NCBI GenBank assembly: GCA_002104945.1
Contig: MCFH01000001.1
Coordinates: 1,329,001 to 1,393,000 of the forward strand
DNA length: 64,000 nt
DNA from: Piromyces finnis
Taxonomy: Eukaryota; Neocallimastigomycota; Neocallimastigomycetes; Neocallimastigales; Neocallimastigaceae
Direction: 5' to 3'
Translations under genes and position numbers: made by a program
In this document: positions 21,449-34,621 of the stretch, piece after piece
Layout of the letters: the number at the start of each line of letters is the position of its first letter
Position numbering within the stretch: the first letter of the stretch is position 1
The notes under the pieces: generated by a model
Seen by the model: the letters and a program-made list of their open reading frames with translations, nothing else
Told to the model about the DNA's origin: nothing
The model's database searches: none

Positions 21449-22759
21449 TTTTAATTTATATAGTTTTTGTTATAGATAAATTTAGCTAATTGTATAATTG
21501 TATAAATGCTTCCTATTTATAATAATAATATGATTATACGGAATAATTTATTTTCTTAATTATTGGCGTTATTATTTGTTATTTAAATATATATAAAATC
21601 TATATTTTTATTTAAATGTAATATATATATATATTATGCTTAGTATTCTGTAATTAATATTAATAATTAAATTTATAAAAATGATTGTAATAATAATATT
21701 AATAATTATCAATAGTCTTTATACGGTTTATAATTATAATACTACTTTATTTCTTATTTCTGTTTTTTTTATCATTATTTATTTTATCCTATTAAATTTA
21801 AGTATTCAATGTAATTTATAGAAATTATATGGTTTAATCATATATTAAATGATTATTTTTTAGAAATTTAGAAAGCCCACATATAATAATAAATGTATTT
21901 TTATTTAATTATTCTATTTTTTTTTAATTTATACTCATAATATATATAAGTGACTTTGAGGAGAATAAACAAATCAAAATGATATATATACATAAATGTT
22001 TTCTAGTTGAATGAATATTATTTAATATTTTTTTTTTTTTTATAAATTAAAATTGATATGTTATTTATGTGAATTAATATAATAAGTTGGAAGTATTATT
22101 ACATTTTACTGTGAATATTAATATTATATATTTTTGTTTTTAAAAGTGCTTTTTTTTTCTTTAAAAACAATTTACTAAATGGTAATAATGCTGATAAAAT
22201 AAATAAAACAGGCTTACTTTATTTTTGATATTATTTATTATTTTTTTTAATTATTAATTATAAAATTTTATTATTAATATTTTTTTTAAATTAAATTAAA
22301 TAATTAATATTAAAATTATTAAAAATTTATTTTACTATATCAAAAAGTTAAATCATCCATAAAAAAAATTTATAATTTAAATGTTAATATGTAATAAACA
22401 CTATTAAAATAAAAATAAAAAAAATAATAATATTTATAAGAAAATAAAATGAACATATAAAAAAAATGAAATAAATTTTATGATATTTAATTATAATAAA
22501 AATATTATTTTTTTTCTTAATAAATAAATAATAAAATAATATTAATTTTTATTATTTTTTAGTTAAATGACAATTATTTTCATTATTTCATCAAAATACT
22601 AATGTAATTTATTTTGTAAAAAAACGTTAAACCATACTTTCTGTTGTACAAAGGTTAATATAAACTCTGAGTTTAAATTTTATAATTTCAATAATGTATT
22701 ATTTTTAATGTTAATGTACGTAATTTATTTATATTCAATATGTACAAAATTCTATATTC

Positions 22760-22834
<75 letters not shown>

Positions 22835-24189
22835 CATTATAGTAACTACTTTTTAATCTAAAAAAGATGCTATCGATTAATGAAAAATAAAAAAAAAAAC
22901 AAGAATAATATATAATGATAATCAGTAATACTAAGTAATAAAACTTTTATAAATTTCTAAAAAAAACATTAAGATGGGATTATTTATGGTTACAGATGAT
23001 TTTGACCAATAAAAATATTTGAATTAATTAATACTTTGTTTTTTTTTCAATTGAATAAAATCTTTCCAGCTTTTAATTTATGTGGTAGATATATTGAGAA
23101 ATTTATAATTATTTTAAAAATAATAATAATAATTTTATATCAATTAATCAATTATTTAAAATTTTTTTTTAAAAAAATTATAAAATAAAAACAAAACAAA
23201 ATAGAAAAAAAAATAATAAAGTTAATAATTTAATAAAAACAAAGAGTATCAAAAAAAAAAAAAAAAAAGAAAGAATTAACAGTTAAAAAAATATTAAAGT
23301 AAATATATTTATAATATACATAAAGTAATCATAGCGAAATAATAATTATGTATATATTATTTTATTGTTTATTTTTTTGATTTTAAATAAAGTAAAAAAA
23401 TACATCAATGGAAATAAATAAATAAAAAAATAAAGCAAGATTATACATTTGAAAAAAAAAGGAAAACAAAATATATAAATAATGTTTAGGAAATGGGGAG
23501 TAAAAAACAATATTTTAAAAATATGTAATATTCAAGAATGTCATCAATAATATTATATACGGCATATAAATGAAATAAAATAAAATAAAATAAATAAATA
23601 AATAACAGAAATAGTATTAATCTATAATCTATAATATCTTTTTAATATAATCATAATTCCAATATAATTCCAATATGCTATAGATTATTATATGTATATA
23701 TTATCTTATAAAACATATACAACAACAACAATAATAATTATAACAACAACAACAACAACAACAATAATAATAAGGATAATAATAAATAAATTTAAATAAT
23801 AATTATTTTTAAAATAAAATTAATAAAAAAATTATTTTATGTTGATAAAAAAAGAAATAAAATAAAAATATAAATTTAAATAGTAATATTGGAAATACAT
23901 TTTTTTTCAACTTATAAACAATTATTTCTTTAATTTTGAATAAATTATCGATAATTTTTCTTACTGTTATCTGTTATGATATTATAGTATAAATTTGATG
24001 TTAGGATATATATTATTTTACTAGTAAAATTATTTTATTTAGATTGAAGCATCAATTACTTTTTTTTCAAGTAAAGAAATTTCTTTTTGTTTAATGAAAT
24101 AATAATCACAAATTTAACTTTATTTTATTTTAAATTAAAGTAATAGATTAATTTCCTTTTAAAAAAAGAAAAAGATTATTAGAAAGAAA
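21449..24189. other. Very AT-rich intergenic region between divergent muskelin and p24 genes
   Basis: About 2.7 kb shared upstream region. It contains an (AAAT)n microsatellite (22760-22834), CAA/AAT runs near 23720-23770 and many T/A runs. Both promoters must be here, but no defined element could be recognised. Confidence 0.6.
22760..22834. repeat. (AAAT)n microsatellite, about 75 bp
   Basis: About eighteen perfect AAAT units. Confidence 0.95.
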
Positions 24190-25092
24190 ATGAAGTCATT
24201 TTTAATACTGTTAGGAATAGCACTTTTATGTTTATTCCAATTTACTCAAGCTTTAAGTACTTTTACTATTGATCTTCCAGCTCAAGAAGAAGCTTGTTTC
24301 CTTGAAGACTTAGCTAGCCAAGAACAACTTGATCTTGCCTTCGAAGTTTACGACAGTGACAATCTTGAAATCGATTTCTACGTAATTATTTATTATATTA
24401 ATTGTTTAAAATATATATAATTCATGCTTTTTATAGTGAAATATTCTAAATAATAATACTATAAATTAAAATTTTTTAAGATTAATGCCCCAAATGGTGA
24501 TATTGTTTATCGTTTATTCAAGCAACCATCCATGAGTTACAGTTTCTATGCTACTACCGAAGGTGTTTACCAATACTGTTTCAGTAATAAGTTCAACGGT
24601 GATGACAAAAAACTTCATTTCTCTGTCCATGGTCCAAATGAACGTACTTTAATTTTATCAAAGTCTGCTGATTCTGAAGATGGTATAAAAAATAAGAAAT
24701 CAATCTTTTAATAAAATCTAGAGAATTATTTATTAAATTTAATAAAATATTTAATTATTATTAGCTGCTGGTCAAATGGTTGATCCAATTGAAAAGGCTA
24801 TTGAAAGACTCTCTTCTTCTCTTCGTTTTATTCGTGATGAACAAGCTCATATGTACGTCCGTGATAAAGTTCATAATTGGAGTAAGTTACTAAATAGTAT
24901 TATATTATAATATATATTATAATAAGGAATATCAAATTCATTTTCAATTTAATTAATTTTGTAATAACAGCCGCAAACAGTAACAATAGACGTGTTTCAA
25001 TTTGGTCTATTTCTGAAACTGTTATGTTAATTTGTGTTAGTGCTTGGCAAATTTATTACTTAAGAAGCTGGTTCTCAGTATCTCGTAATTAG
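24190..25092 (+). CDS. p24 (emp24/gp25L/TMED) cargo receptor
   Basis: Four exons (24190-24381, 24481-24682, 24765-24881, 24971-25092) give 210 residues, the usual p24 length. Residues 1-21 are a signal peptide ending FTQA. A GOLD domain follows, with the conserved Cys pair (EEACFLED and YQYCFSN). Next comes a heptad-like coiled coil (AIERLSSSLRFIRDEQ), then one C-terminal membrane segment starting near SETVMLICVSAWQ and a short cytosolic tail beginning YYLRSWF. Proteins of this family cycle between ER and Golgi in COPII and COPI vesicles and help select cargo such as GPI-anchored proteins. The tail ends SVSRN without a dilysine motif, so the retrieval signal may be supplied by a partner p24. 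Subfamily (beta, gamma or delta) not assigned. Confidence 0.95.
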
Positions 25093-26155
25093 ACAAGGAA
25101 AACTTTAAATGATAAACGCAATAGTAAAAGTTTTATTTATTTAAGGAATAACAGTGATAAAAATAATAAATAAATAATATAAATTTTAATTCATAAAGAT
25201 AAACTATTTATTAATGTTTGATAAATAAATTATATATTGAAAATAATACATTTATAATAAATAAAATAAAATAAAATAATAATAATAATAAAAAATAATA
25301 AAATAAAATAAAATAAAATAAAAAATAAAAAAAATATATATAATATTTATTTCTTTTACATTAAACTATTAATTAAAAGAATTAATAATTCCATCCAAGT
25401 TATAAAAAAACTTTTCTTTTGATTTCCTATAAGCAATAAAAATGTACCCTTTGAAAAGAAGTGTGAATAATAATACTTTATGTAATATTTAGGTATTAGA
25501 ATGACAATACATTAAAGATATATTATAACAACGCATATAATTTTATTATTCTATTCTTATTGATAAAAACATTTGTTAAATTCTATAGATTCTATAGATT
25601 ATTATTTCTCGTTTATTATAATACTATCTTCATAAATTTAATTACGTTTACTTCAATAATTAGACTTTTTAAAGAATGCTTATCCATATATATAAATAAT
25701 TATAAAAATTATTACATGGATGGTATTATAAATACCACTAAATTTTGTATATTTTATTGCTTTCTTTTATAAGAATTCATGTTCCTATGTTAATATATTT
25801 AATAATTATAAATATTAAAATAAAAATGTTAAAAAAATTTTCCCCAAAAAAAATCAAAAGCAAAACAAAAACAAATTCTTCAATTAAAGAAAATAATATC
25901 TATTTTTTTTTAGCAGTTTATATACTGCTTTTAATGAATATTTTTTAATCATTACAATTTAAAAAAATAATATTTATTATTAAAAATTTTAAAAATGTGT
26001 TTTTTATAACACAAATTTGATTTTTTAATGAAATTAGCCAATCATGTTTTTGAAGAATAATTATTTTTGAAATATTGTTAAAGTAAAAAAAAATATTAAA
26101 AAAAATAATTTTGAATATAATTAATAAAATTATATATATTTTTTTTAAATTCAAA
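25093..26155. other. AT-rich intergenic region
   Basis: p24 3' UTR and LAS1 upstream region. Small A/T-rich open frames on both strands (25560-26154) encode only Ile/Phe/Lys/Asn-rich peptides and are not credible genes. Confidence 0.6.
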
Positions 26156-26679
26156 ATGTCAAGAAAACAACCTCGTATTGTACCTTGGACTAGTATTCAA
26201 GAGTGGGAACAAGTTTATCATAATTTATATTCAGGATATTGGAGTAATGATTATAAAACTATTGAAAAGGGAATTAAAAGAGTAAATTTTAAAATTAATT
26301 AATTAATAATCAATTAATAATTTAAATTATTATAATTTCAATATATAAAGGAATTTATATAACAATAAACAAAATTAAAATATATTATAAAAGTTAACAG
26401 AAACTTATTTTTAAGTTTAAACGATAATTAAATAATTTATAAAATTTCAATTTTTTAAAATGCATTTCATTTCATTTCATTTTTTTTTTTAAAAAAAAAA
26501 GATTCAAAAATTCATAATAAATATAGTGAATATTATGAATATATTACAATAAAATGTATACATGTTTTAATTATTAAGTTTAGTAATTTTATATATATTA
26601 TTATTTTAAATTTATATTTATTATATTTATATTATTTTGATAAAGTTTAATTAAAATGATTCTTTAAATTTAAATTTTC

Positions 26680-26710
<31 letters not shown>

Positions 26711-28224
26711 TAAGAAATAATTATTAATGAAATTAATATTATATATATAAATTTATTATAAATTATTGTTAATATTCAACTATAGATAAAAGCTTGGAAA
26801 AGTAGAGGAAAAGTCCCACAAGCAATTGAATCAACATCAACTTTTATGGAAATTTATGTTAGAGATTGCATTTCAACTAATTTAACTTATTACCCAAATG
26901 ACGATTTAAAATATTTTACCCCGATTTCTGAAAATGAATTAAGATTATTATATACTATGACTTTTATAAGGTAATAAAATTTATTTTTATTCGTTCATTA
27001 TTAAAATTAATTATATATTCATGTTTATTAATATTATGCACTTTTATATCTAATCTAATAATTTATAAATAAAATAATATCTATTTGCAACAATTATATA
27101 TAAAATTCCTTCTTTTATATAATAGATTTGTTAATGGTATTATTGATCCATTACAAAAAGGTGCATATGCTGTTTCAATTTCAAGTTTAGCAGAACAATT
27201 AGGTTTACCACAATGGTTTGTAGACTTAAGACACGAAGGAACACATGACCAATTACCAAGTTTGAAAGTATTAAGAAATGGGTGCAAACAGGTAACCAAT
27301 ATTTAGAAAACTTTTACTTTATTTAATAATTATTATAATAGTTTTAATAGCTTTTAATAATTTTATAAATTTTATCTATTAAAATTAATAATAGGCCTTA
27401 GATTGGTTAAATAATTTCTATTGGATGAAGCAAAAGAATTTTGTTAATGATACCACTTTGTATGTTAAAGAAAAATTAAATAAATATATTATAAAAAGAA
27501 AACAATACCTGAAAGGTAAATTTTATTTCTAAAATGATTATTCCAACATTTTTATTATATTTGTATATATTAATAAATTTATAATTTTACTTTATAGAAA
27601 ATCATAGTGAAGAAGAAATGAATAATCAAGCTGATTGTATAAAACTTATTAATGACGTTATTGATGGTGTTGGAGAATCATTCCGTACAATTTTAATTCC
27701 AATATTGCTAGAAGAAGGAATGTTAATTCCTCTAAAGAAAAGGTAGTAAAAAAATTTTTTTTAAATATGAAATATGATTTTTAGCTATTAATCAAAACAA
27801 ATTTTAATTTTCTTTTAATAATTGTCAATAGACACCGTCCAACATATCCACAATTAATATTAGGAAAAAAACAAATTGATCTTTGGATACCCTGTTTAGA
27901 AACATTAAGTAATGTATGGACTGACTTTAATACAGAATTGATTTTTGCTTTATTAGGAAGACTTGATGTTGAAGGTAAATAAAGTTAAATTATATCTAAT
28001 TTTTTTTTTTTTTAAAAAAAAAAAAAAAAGTAATGTAATAATAATTATTTTAATTATTAATATTATCTTATACTATTATTTTTCCAATAAAATAAGATTC
28101 GGAAACCAATGAAGAAGAAACAAAAGATGAATATTTCGGAAATGATGAAAAAATTGTATATTCTCCAAGTTATAAAGCAACAGCTGGTAAATTAATATAA
28201 ATAAACATTTATTTCAATATATTT

Positions 28225-28269
<45 letters not shown>

Positions 28270-29336
28270 GTGATTTTATAATATATATATATATTATTAA
28301 AAAGTTTCATGGGCTAAATTTATTTTAAGCAAATCCAATAAAGATGAAGAATTTTCTATTAATGATATATTGAAAATATGTTTAAATAGACCAAATAAAT
28401 AGTAAATATGGAAATTTTTTTGATATAAATGTGCATTAATTAATAGAATATAATTTATATTTATTAATAAAATTATATATAAAACTTTAATGATAAAGTT
28501 CTAGAATGCTTATTCAAGATATAATTCAAAAAGATTTAGAATTAAAAAAAGCTTTGACACCAATATTACAATATATCGATTTCTCAATTTTAGGCATTGA
28601 TCGTTCAATAGTAAAGTGTTAAATTTATAATAGAAATAATATATATATTAAAAAAAAAAAAAAAAAGTTTTATTAATAAAAATAATGTATTGACAAAAAA
28701 ATATAATTATAGAAAATTGATGATGAAGAAGTTAAATCACTAAACAAAGAAGAAATGAAAAATGAAATCCAAGTATTACATAATAAATTATTACAAGTTA
28801 AAAAACAAAATGTAATAAATGAAATCATAAAAATATCATTAAATTTGTATAATAAGCAAAATAATAATCAATCTATCTATATATACATTTTAAATTAATT
28901 TATTTTTATTAGGAACTTCAACATAATAACAAAAATACTATTGACAATACTGATGATGATATTAATATGTATGATGATTCTGAAGAATCATGGGTAAAAT
29001 GTAATTCTTGGTCAAAATGTCCAATTGGTAGTTTTTTGGAAAATGATACTAATTTAGATTTACCAATGGAATTAGATGATCCTGTTTTCTTAAAAAAATA
29101 TGGTATATATCAAATGCCTGTTATGAATCAACCAATGTACATAGAGTAAGTTAAAAAAGAAAAAAAAATTATTATTATTATTATTATTATTATTATCATT
29201 ATTATTAACAAATATACATTATTTATTTATTATATATATATATTTAAAAAAAAACAGTATTCAAAACGAAGAAGAAAAAGTAGAGTTGAATGAAAACAAT
29301 TTAAAATATCTATCCGAACAAATCGATTTAATATAA
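26156..29336 (+). CDS. LAS1: Pre-rRNA ITS2 endoribonuclease LAS1
   Basis: Twelve exons (26156-26281, 26786-26970, 27126-27291, 27395-27515, 27598-27742, 27832-27974, 28097-28186, 28305-28401, 28499-28610, 28713-28811, 28913-29145, 29258-29336) close in frame to 531 residues. The N-terminal HEPN nuclease domain shows VPWTSIQEWEQVYHNLYS, FVNGIIDPLQKGAYA, SSLAEQLGLPQWFVDLRHEGTH and KQALDWL; R139 and H144 are the catalytic RxxxxH pair. The C-terminal part ends with the family's W..C..WSKCPIGS segment. In yeast, LAS1 works with the polynucleotide kinase Grc3 in the nucleolus to cut ITS2 during 60S maturation. Exon 9 must start at 28499: the nearby AG ending at 28504 would create a TAA codon across the junction. 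Confidence 0.95.
28219..28268. repeat. Short (AAT)n run in a LAS1 intron
   Basis: Roughly sixteen AAT units within the intron between exons 7 and 8 of LAS1. Confidence 0.9.
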
Positions 29337-29831
29337 TTTATTTCTTATTTATAATAAAAACAAAAATAGAATTTTATATATTAAAATAAATAAAAAATTA
29401 TATATAATTATTTTAATACTTCTCTAAACAACACGCTAGTTATGTTAAATTTTTTTTTTTTATTGCTCACTCTTTTATTTTTTATTTTATTATCATATTT
29501 ATGTTTTAATATTTTAATTATATTTGCCTTTTTGCATATTTATTTTATTTATTTTTTATATATTTTTTTCTTTCTTTCTTTTTTTTTTTTATATACATCT
29601 ATTCAAAATGAATATATATATTTATTTTTTTTATATATAATTTTGACTCATTTTAATATTTTTATTTATGTCTCTTAATAGGCTAATAGATTCATGAATT
29701 TTTTGTGAATTATTAAAGATAATTTAATAGATCAATAAATAAAATTAAAAAAAAAAGTATATTTTCCTATTGTTTATTTTAGATCGATATTTATTAACTA
29801 AAATTTTTTATAAAAAGAAAGAGGAAAATAT
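29337..29831. other. Convergent intergenic spacer between LAS1 and the M48-like gene
   Basis: About 495 bp holding both 3' UTRs. The middle (29440-29680) is a T-rich stretch that happens to be open and reads as a Phe/Leu/Tyr polymer; I see no gene in it. Confidence 0.65.
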
Positions 29832-31681
29832 TTATTCTTCCTTTTCTTTTGCTTCTTCTGGTTCAATCCATTCAATACGTTTTTTTAAACTTGGAAAAAT
29901 TGAAAAATATTCAGTTACTGAACGAACATTTTTTTTTGTCCAGATTTTTCCATTTTGAATGTCTTTATCAAAGGTTCCAGCCATGTTAGCGGCCTTGTTC
30001 CAACCTTCACCCTTTCCATCACAAAGGAAAAGATGTGAGAAAGCAGGATTAAAAGTAATAAGACTTTCTTTTGAGACAGATTCTGGTTGATTGTAGAGCT
30101 TACGAATAGCTGATTTCCAAGAATCGGTCATAAGTTGTTTTGGAAGAGATTGTCTTTCACGGAAACGAACAAAAGCACTTTGAGAAAGATAACAGAAACC
30201 ATTTAATATTTTTGTAAGGAAAATAAATATGGAATTTACACCAATAGCGATATCAAGAAGTAAAGAATTAGACTTCTTCTTCTTACATTCAATTAAATAG
30301 TTTCTAATATAACGACCAAAGTTATATGGAGCATAGAAACCTGAAACCATGGCAGTAAGATGGGTACCAAGAGAAGTAAAATTGGCTTTTTTATGATAAA
30401 GCATGTGTGCAATAATAGCTCTATTAATATAAGTATATAGATATAGATATATAATAATTATTAAATTATTTATATAATATATAATGATTATATTATTATA
30501 ATAAATATATAAATTAAAATTATTACTAATACTATATTTAAATAATAATATAGTTTTTGTTAAGTTCATGTTATGTATTAAAATCATAATTACCTTATTT
30601 CATCAGGTTTTAAATTATTTAATAATCCTCTAGTAATGAGAATAACAGAATTATCATTCTTAATACCACCAGTCAAACCATTAATTTCTTCACTTGGATG
30701 AATATAAACATCTGGAACACTATCTAAATTTATTTCTTTGGAAATAGCTTCAACAATTTCACAAAGTTCAGAAGTAGCTGGACACTTTTCTGCACCAAGT
30801 TCTTTAACTATCATTTTTCCACCTTGATTATATAAATGACTAACATTAACAATAGCTGGGAAATCAATTCCAATCTTTACAGCATTTGAAATGATAGTTG
30901 ATCCAGTAATTTGTTTAAATACAAAAGCACCTAAAGAAGATGCAAAAATGAAAGAGGTCCAAAGAAGATAAGGTGAAGCAGCAGAAAGTTTTTCCAAATT
31001 TTCTTTTTCAAATTTAAATGTTGATGCTTTTTCAAGAGTTGAAGGAATTCTATTTAATTTATCAACAATACTGTCTCTTAGTTTGTTGTAAAATTCTTTA
31101 ACTTCATCTTTTGTTGTTTCATTATTTTCTTTATTTTCATTATTTTTTTCATTTTCATTTTCATTTTCATTAATATTATTATTATTATTATTATTAATGT
31201 TACGTGAATTACTATTCATTGTACCACTTACACTTTCTTTATTGAAATCATTATCAACTTTATTAAAAGCTGCATTGCTAAAATAATCAGAAGAAAAATC
31301 TTTATTTGTATCAGATGGTTGATCCCTTTCTTCTTTATCTAAATTTGATGGTTGATTTCCGTCTTCCTTATCATTTTCATAAAATGATGAATAAAATCTT
31401 CTGCTAGTAAATTCTTTTTTAAATAAATAATTGCAATTAGTTTTTGAAACAGAATTATTTTCTTTAAGCTCGGCCAAAGAAGATATAATTCTACAAGGAG
31501 AAGTATGTAATAAATTACAAGAATTTAAATTTAAATTTCTAGTTGAATTATTTATTAAAACAACTTTATTAAGTGTAGAATATTGTTTTAAGCTACTTTT
31601 AATTAAAGGTAAAGAATATTGTTGAATATTCTTATTTAAATAAGATTTCTTTAAAGAATTATTTATAATTGAGAAACTCAT
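29832..31681 (-). CDS. M48-type (Oma1/HtpX-like) membrane protein lacking the catalytic glutamate: putative pseudopeptidase
   Basis: Two exons (31681-30594, 30420-29832) give 558 residues. The start yields a basic, Ser/Asn-rich N-terminus with RRFYSS near residue 98, resembling an organellar presequence; an Asn/Glu-rich linker follows. The domain shows membrane-type segments (YLLWTSFIFASSLGAFVF; SLLLDIAIGVNSIFIFL) and the M48 block GLTGG..ILITRGLLNNLKPDEIRAIIAH. The zinc motif HExxH is H368-M-L-Y-H372: both His are kept, but the catalytic Glu is Met. The downstream third-ligand motif (ExxxD in the family) is not recognisable; that region reads FVRFRERQSLPKQL. The C-terminus FPSLKKRIEWI matches the family's HP..RI end. 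I infer an inactive homologue, perhaps in the mitochondrion or hydrogenosome membrane. It is convergent with LAS1. Confidence 0.8.
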
Positions 31682-34621
31682 TGTTTTTCCTGTTGATATA
31701 TATATTGAAAATACTAAATATTTATGTAAATAATTTTATATATATATATAATTGCTTTTTTTTTCAAAAAAAAAAAAAAAAGGTGAAAAGTATATTTTTA
31801 TTTATACTATTTACAATAAAGTCTCAATATAAAAATATTGGAGTACAGCAATAGTAATTGTAATAAAAGAAAATATACTTTATATGTAATATACTGTATA
31901 TAATAGTATATTAAAAATTTTAAAAAAATTTTTTATTATTTTATGTAAATATTAAAAATAATTTTATAAGATTATTCTTACAGTTTTATTATTTTTAATA
32001 ATAATTATTATTTTATAATAATGAAAAAGAAAAAAAGAAATTTAGTAATTATATATCAAATATGTAAAATTAACTTTTTTTCTATGTTTTAATAATTAAA
32101 AGAAAGAATGAAAAATATTTCCATTTTTAAAATAAAAAAAATTCAAACGATTTAAACAATTAGATAAAAAAGGAAATATATTATTTAATTAAAAAAAAAA
32201 AAAATATTAAATTAAATAATTAATATGAATAATTAAAAAAAAAAAACTTTTTAGTAAAAATAAATTTTATTATTAAACTATAAAGAAATTTTAACATGAA
32301 CTTGGTTTATTAGAAAATTATTACCATTCCTTACTTTAGTTTTGTAGCATTCAAGTTTTTTTTTTTTTTTTTTTTTTTTTTGAAATTGTATAGTCCACTA
32401 TAAATTAAAATCTTTTATTAAAGAAATAAATAATGAAAAAATATATTAAATTGTATTTTATTTTTATGAAATATTATCATTAATAAAAATAGTTTTTATT
32501 TTTTTAAATTCTCTAACACATTATAAAAAACAAAACATATAATTTTATTGGATTCTAAACTTTAAATAATATATATTTAAAAGAACAAAATTTAACAAAA
32601 ATTTAATTGATAATAGAATAATAGAAAAACTTCAAATTTATACTATTTGAAATTGTGGAATCTTTTCATACATAATACATATATATATTTATATATGTTT
32701 GTAAATTTCTATAAACCTATTTAGAATATAATATATATTTACATATATTGTATACTGTGTATTTGGTAATTTTTATTTGTATATATTTGTATATTTAATA
32801 CAATTTAATACAATATACTACATACATTTTCAATCAAAAATTACAGAAAATAAAATACATATTTTGGATACAATTTTAACCAAGGGTTATGTTATACCTT
32901 AATTAATATGCTGGTTATTAATTATTAATGTACTCTATTTTTTATTATAAATTACTAAAAGAATATATTTACTTTTTTCAAAAACTAATATTTTAGTTAG
33001 TGCATAATAATATAATAATGCATTTATATTTGAAAAAATTAAATTTATTCAATTATTAATTTTATTTTTTTAAATAGTATTTTCAATGAATAATGAAGGA
33101 TAGTAGTACAACTTATAACATATTAATGAATAAATTAATAACATAAAATATGGAATGATAATTGTATTAAACATTAATTATATATTGTATTTTCTTTTCA
33201 GCATAATTATTATTGCTATTTGACATATAATTGATTCTGTTTTATTGTTTCAGTTACATAATTTATATAAATTATTGGTAAGCGTATTAATAAATAATTT
33301 TTAATTCAATAGTAAATACCAACCAATATTGTATATAAATATAAATTTTATAATTATAAAAATTTAATTAATATAACAAATTATATAATTTTTCTTATTT
33401 TAGTGGTCAAATTCCACAAAAAACTATAAATTTATACCATAAAATAATATATGTTAAAATGTAAAATTATAAATTGAGAGTAAAATTATTTAGCCAAATT
33501 AATACTAAAATTTAAAGTTATTAAAAATTTTTTATATTATGTAAATATAAATTGATTCATTAATTGAAAAATACACCTAAAGTAAATGTGCCATATTTAT
33601 AATATATTAATGTATATTATAATAAATAATTATAATTCATATTATTTGAGCTAATTCGATTTTAATTTAAAACAAATTCAAATAAATTCAATATATAAAG
33701 TGAATATAAAGGTTATTATTAATAATTAATGCTAATATAAAATTTATCCATATTTTTATTGGTAATTTTTATTATAATGAAATATAAAGATTTTTTTTTT
33801 TTTTTTTAAATTTCATTTACATAATAACAAATTTGATTTTGATTTTCAATAAAAATAGTTTAAAAGTAATATAGATTATTATAAGAAAACATATATAAAG
33901 AAAGCTTTTTTTTTTTATTTTATTTCTTTTTTTTTTTTTTTTAAAAAAAAGAATTTTTATTTCTTTGGAATATGCATAAATAAAAAAAAAAAAATTCCAT
34001 TTAAAAATAATAAATGTTATTAACTATTTTATTCATTGGTTCAAAATAAGAAATAATACAATAATACTAGTCTTTAAACATTTATAAGGGGAATAATAAA
34101 GTCATTATTGAGAAATAATTACGAAACCAATAAAGTAAGTATAATTTTTTGGAATAAAAATATTTTGTATTTTTTGCTTTTTTTTATTATTAGGAAATTT
34201 TAACAAATTAATGGAATTAATAGAGTTAATATATAATATCTTAACACATTACTTATTATATGATAAACATTTTCTGAGAAAAATCATTTATGTAAAATTT
34301 TAGAATTTAATAATATCTATAATAATATTAAATATATTATATTAATCAATATATTTATAAAAGTAATACAAAATAATAAAGTCGGAAAAAAAAATATTTA
34401 TTTTAATATTTAATTTCATTTGTTTTTTTCTTTTATAATTATAGATTATTATTATTAATGTAAATCATCTTAGTTTTTATTAATTAATAATTTTTTTTTT
34501 TTAAAATATTATAATTTATAAAAATGTAGAAAGAATAAATAGTCGTGTTAATATAAGTTTGTAAATAATATTAAAATAAAAACCAACATACACAAAATTT
34601 TTATATATAATATAAAAGAAA
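31682..34621. other. Very AT-rich intergenic region between divergent genes
   Basis: About 2.9 kb upstream of both the M48-like gene and the Boi-like gene. It has a 26-T run (32356-32381) and many ATATAT stretches. No gene, RNA or mobile element recognised. Confidence 0.6.

Noticed and set aside
25560-26154. Three small open frames of 60-70 codons
   Set aside because: Composition is only Ile, Phe, Asn, Lys and Tyr as expected of random A/T-rich DNA; no motif or start context.
29442-29678. 78-codon plus-strand frame rich in Phe, Leu and Tyr, resembling membrane helices
   Set aside because: It lies in a T-rich convergent spacer; any T-rich DNA reads as Phe/Leu. No flanking splice or family signal.
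31669-31854. 61-codon plus-strand frame upstream of the M48-like gene
   Set aside because: It overlaps the start codon region of the minus-strand gene and encodes only low-complexity A/T-type residues.
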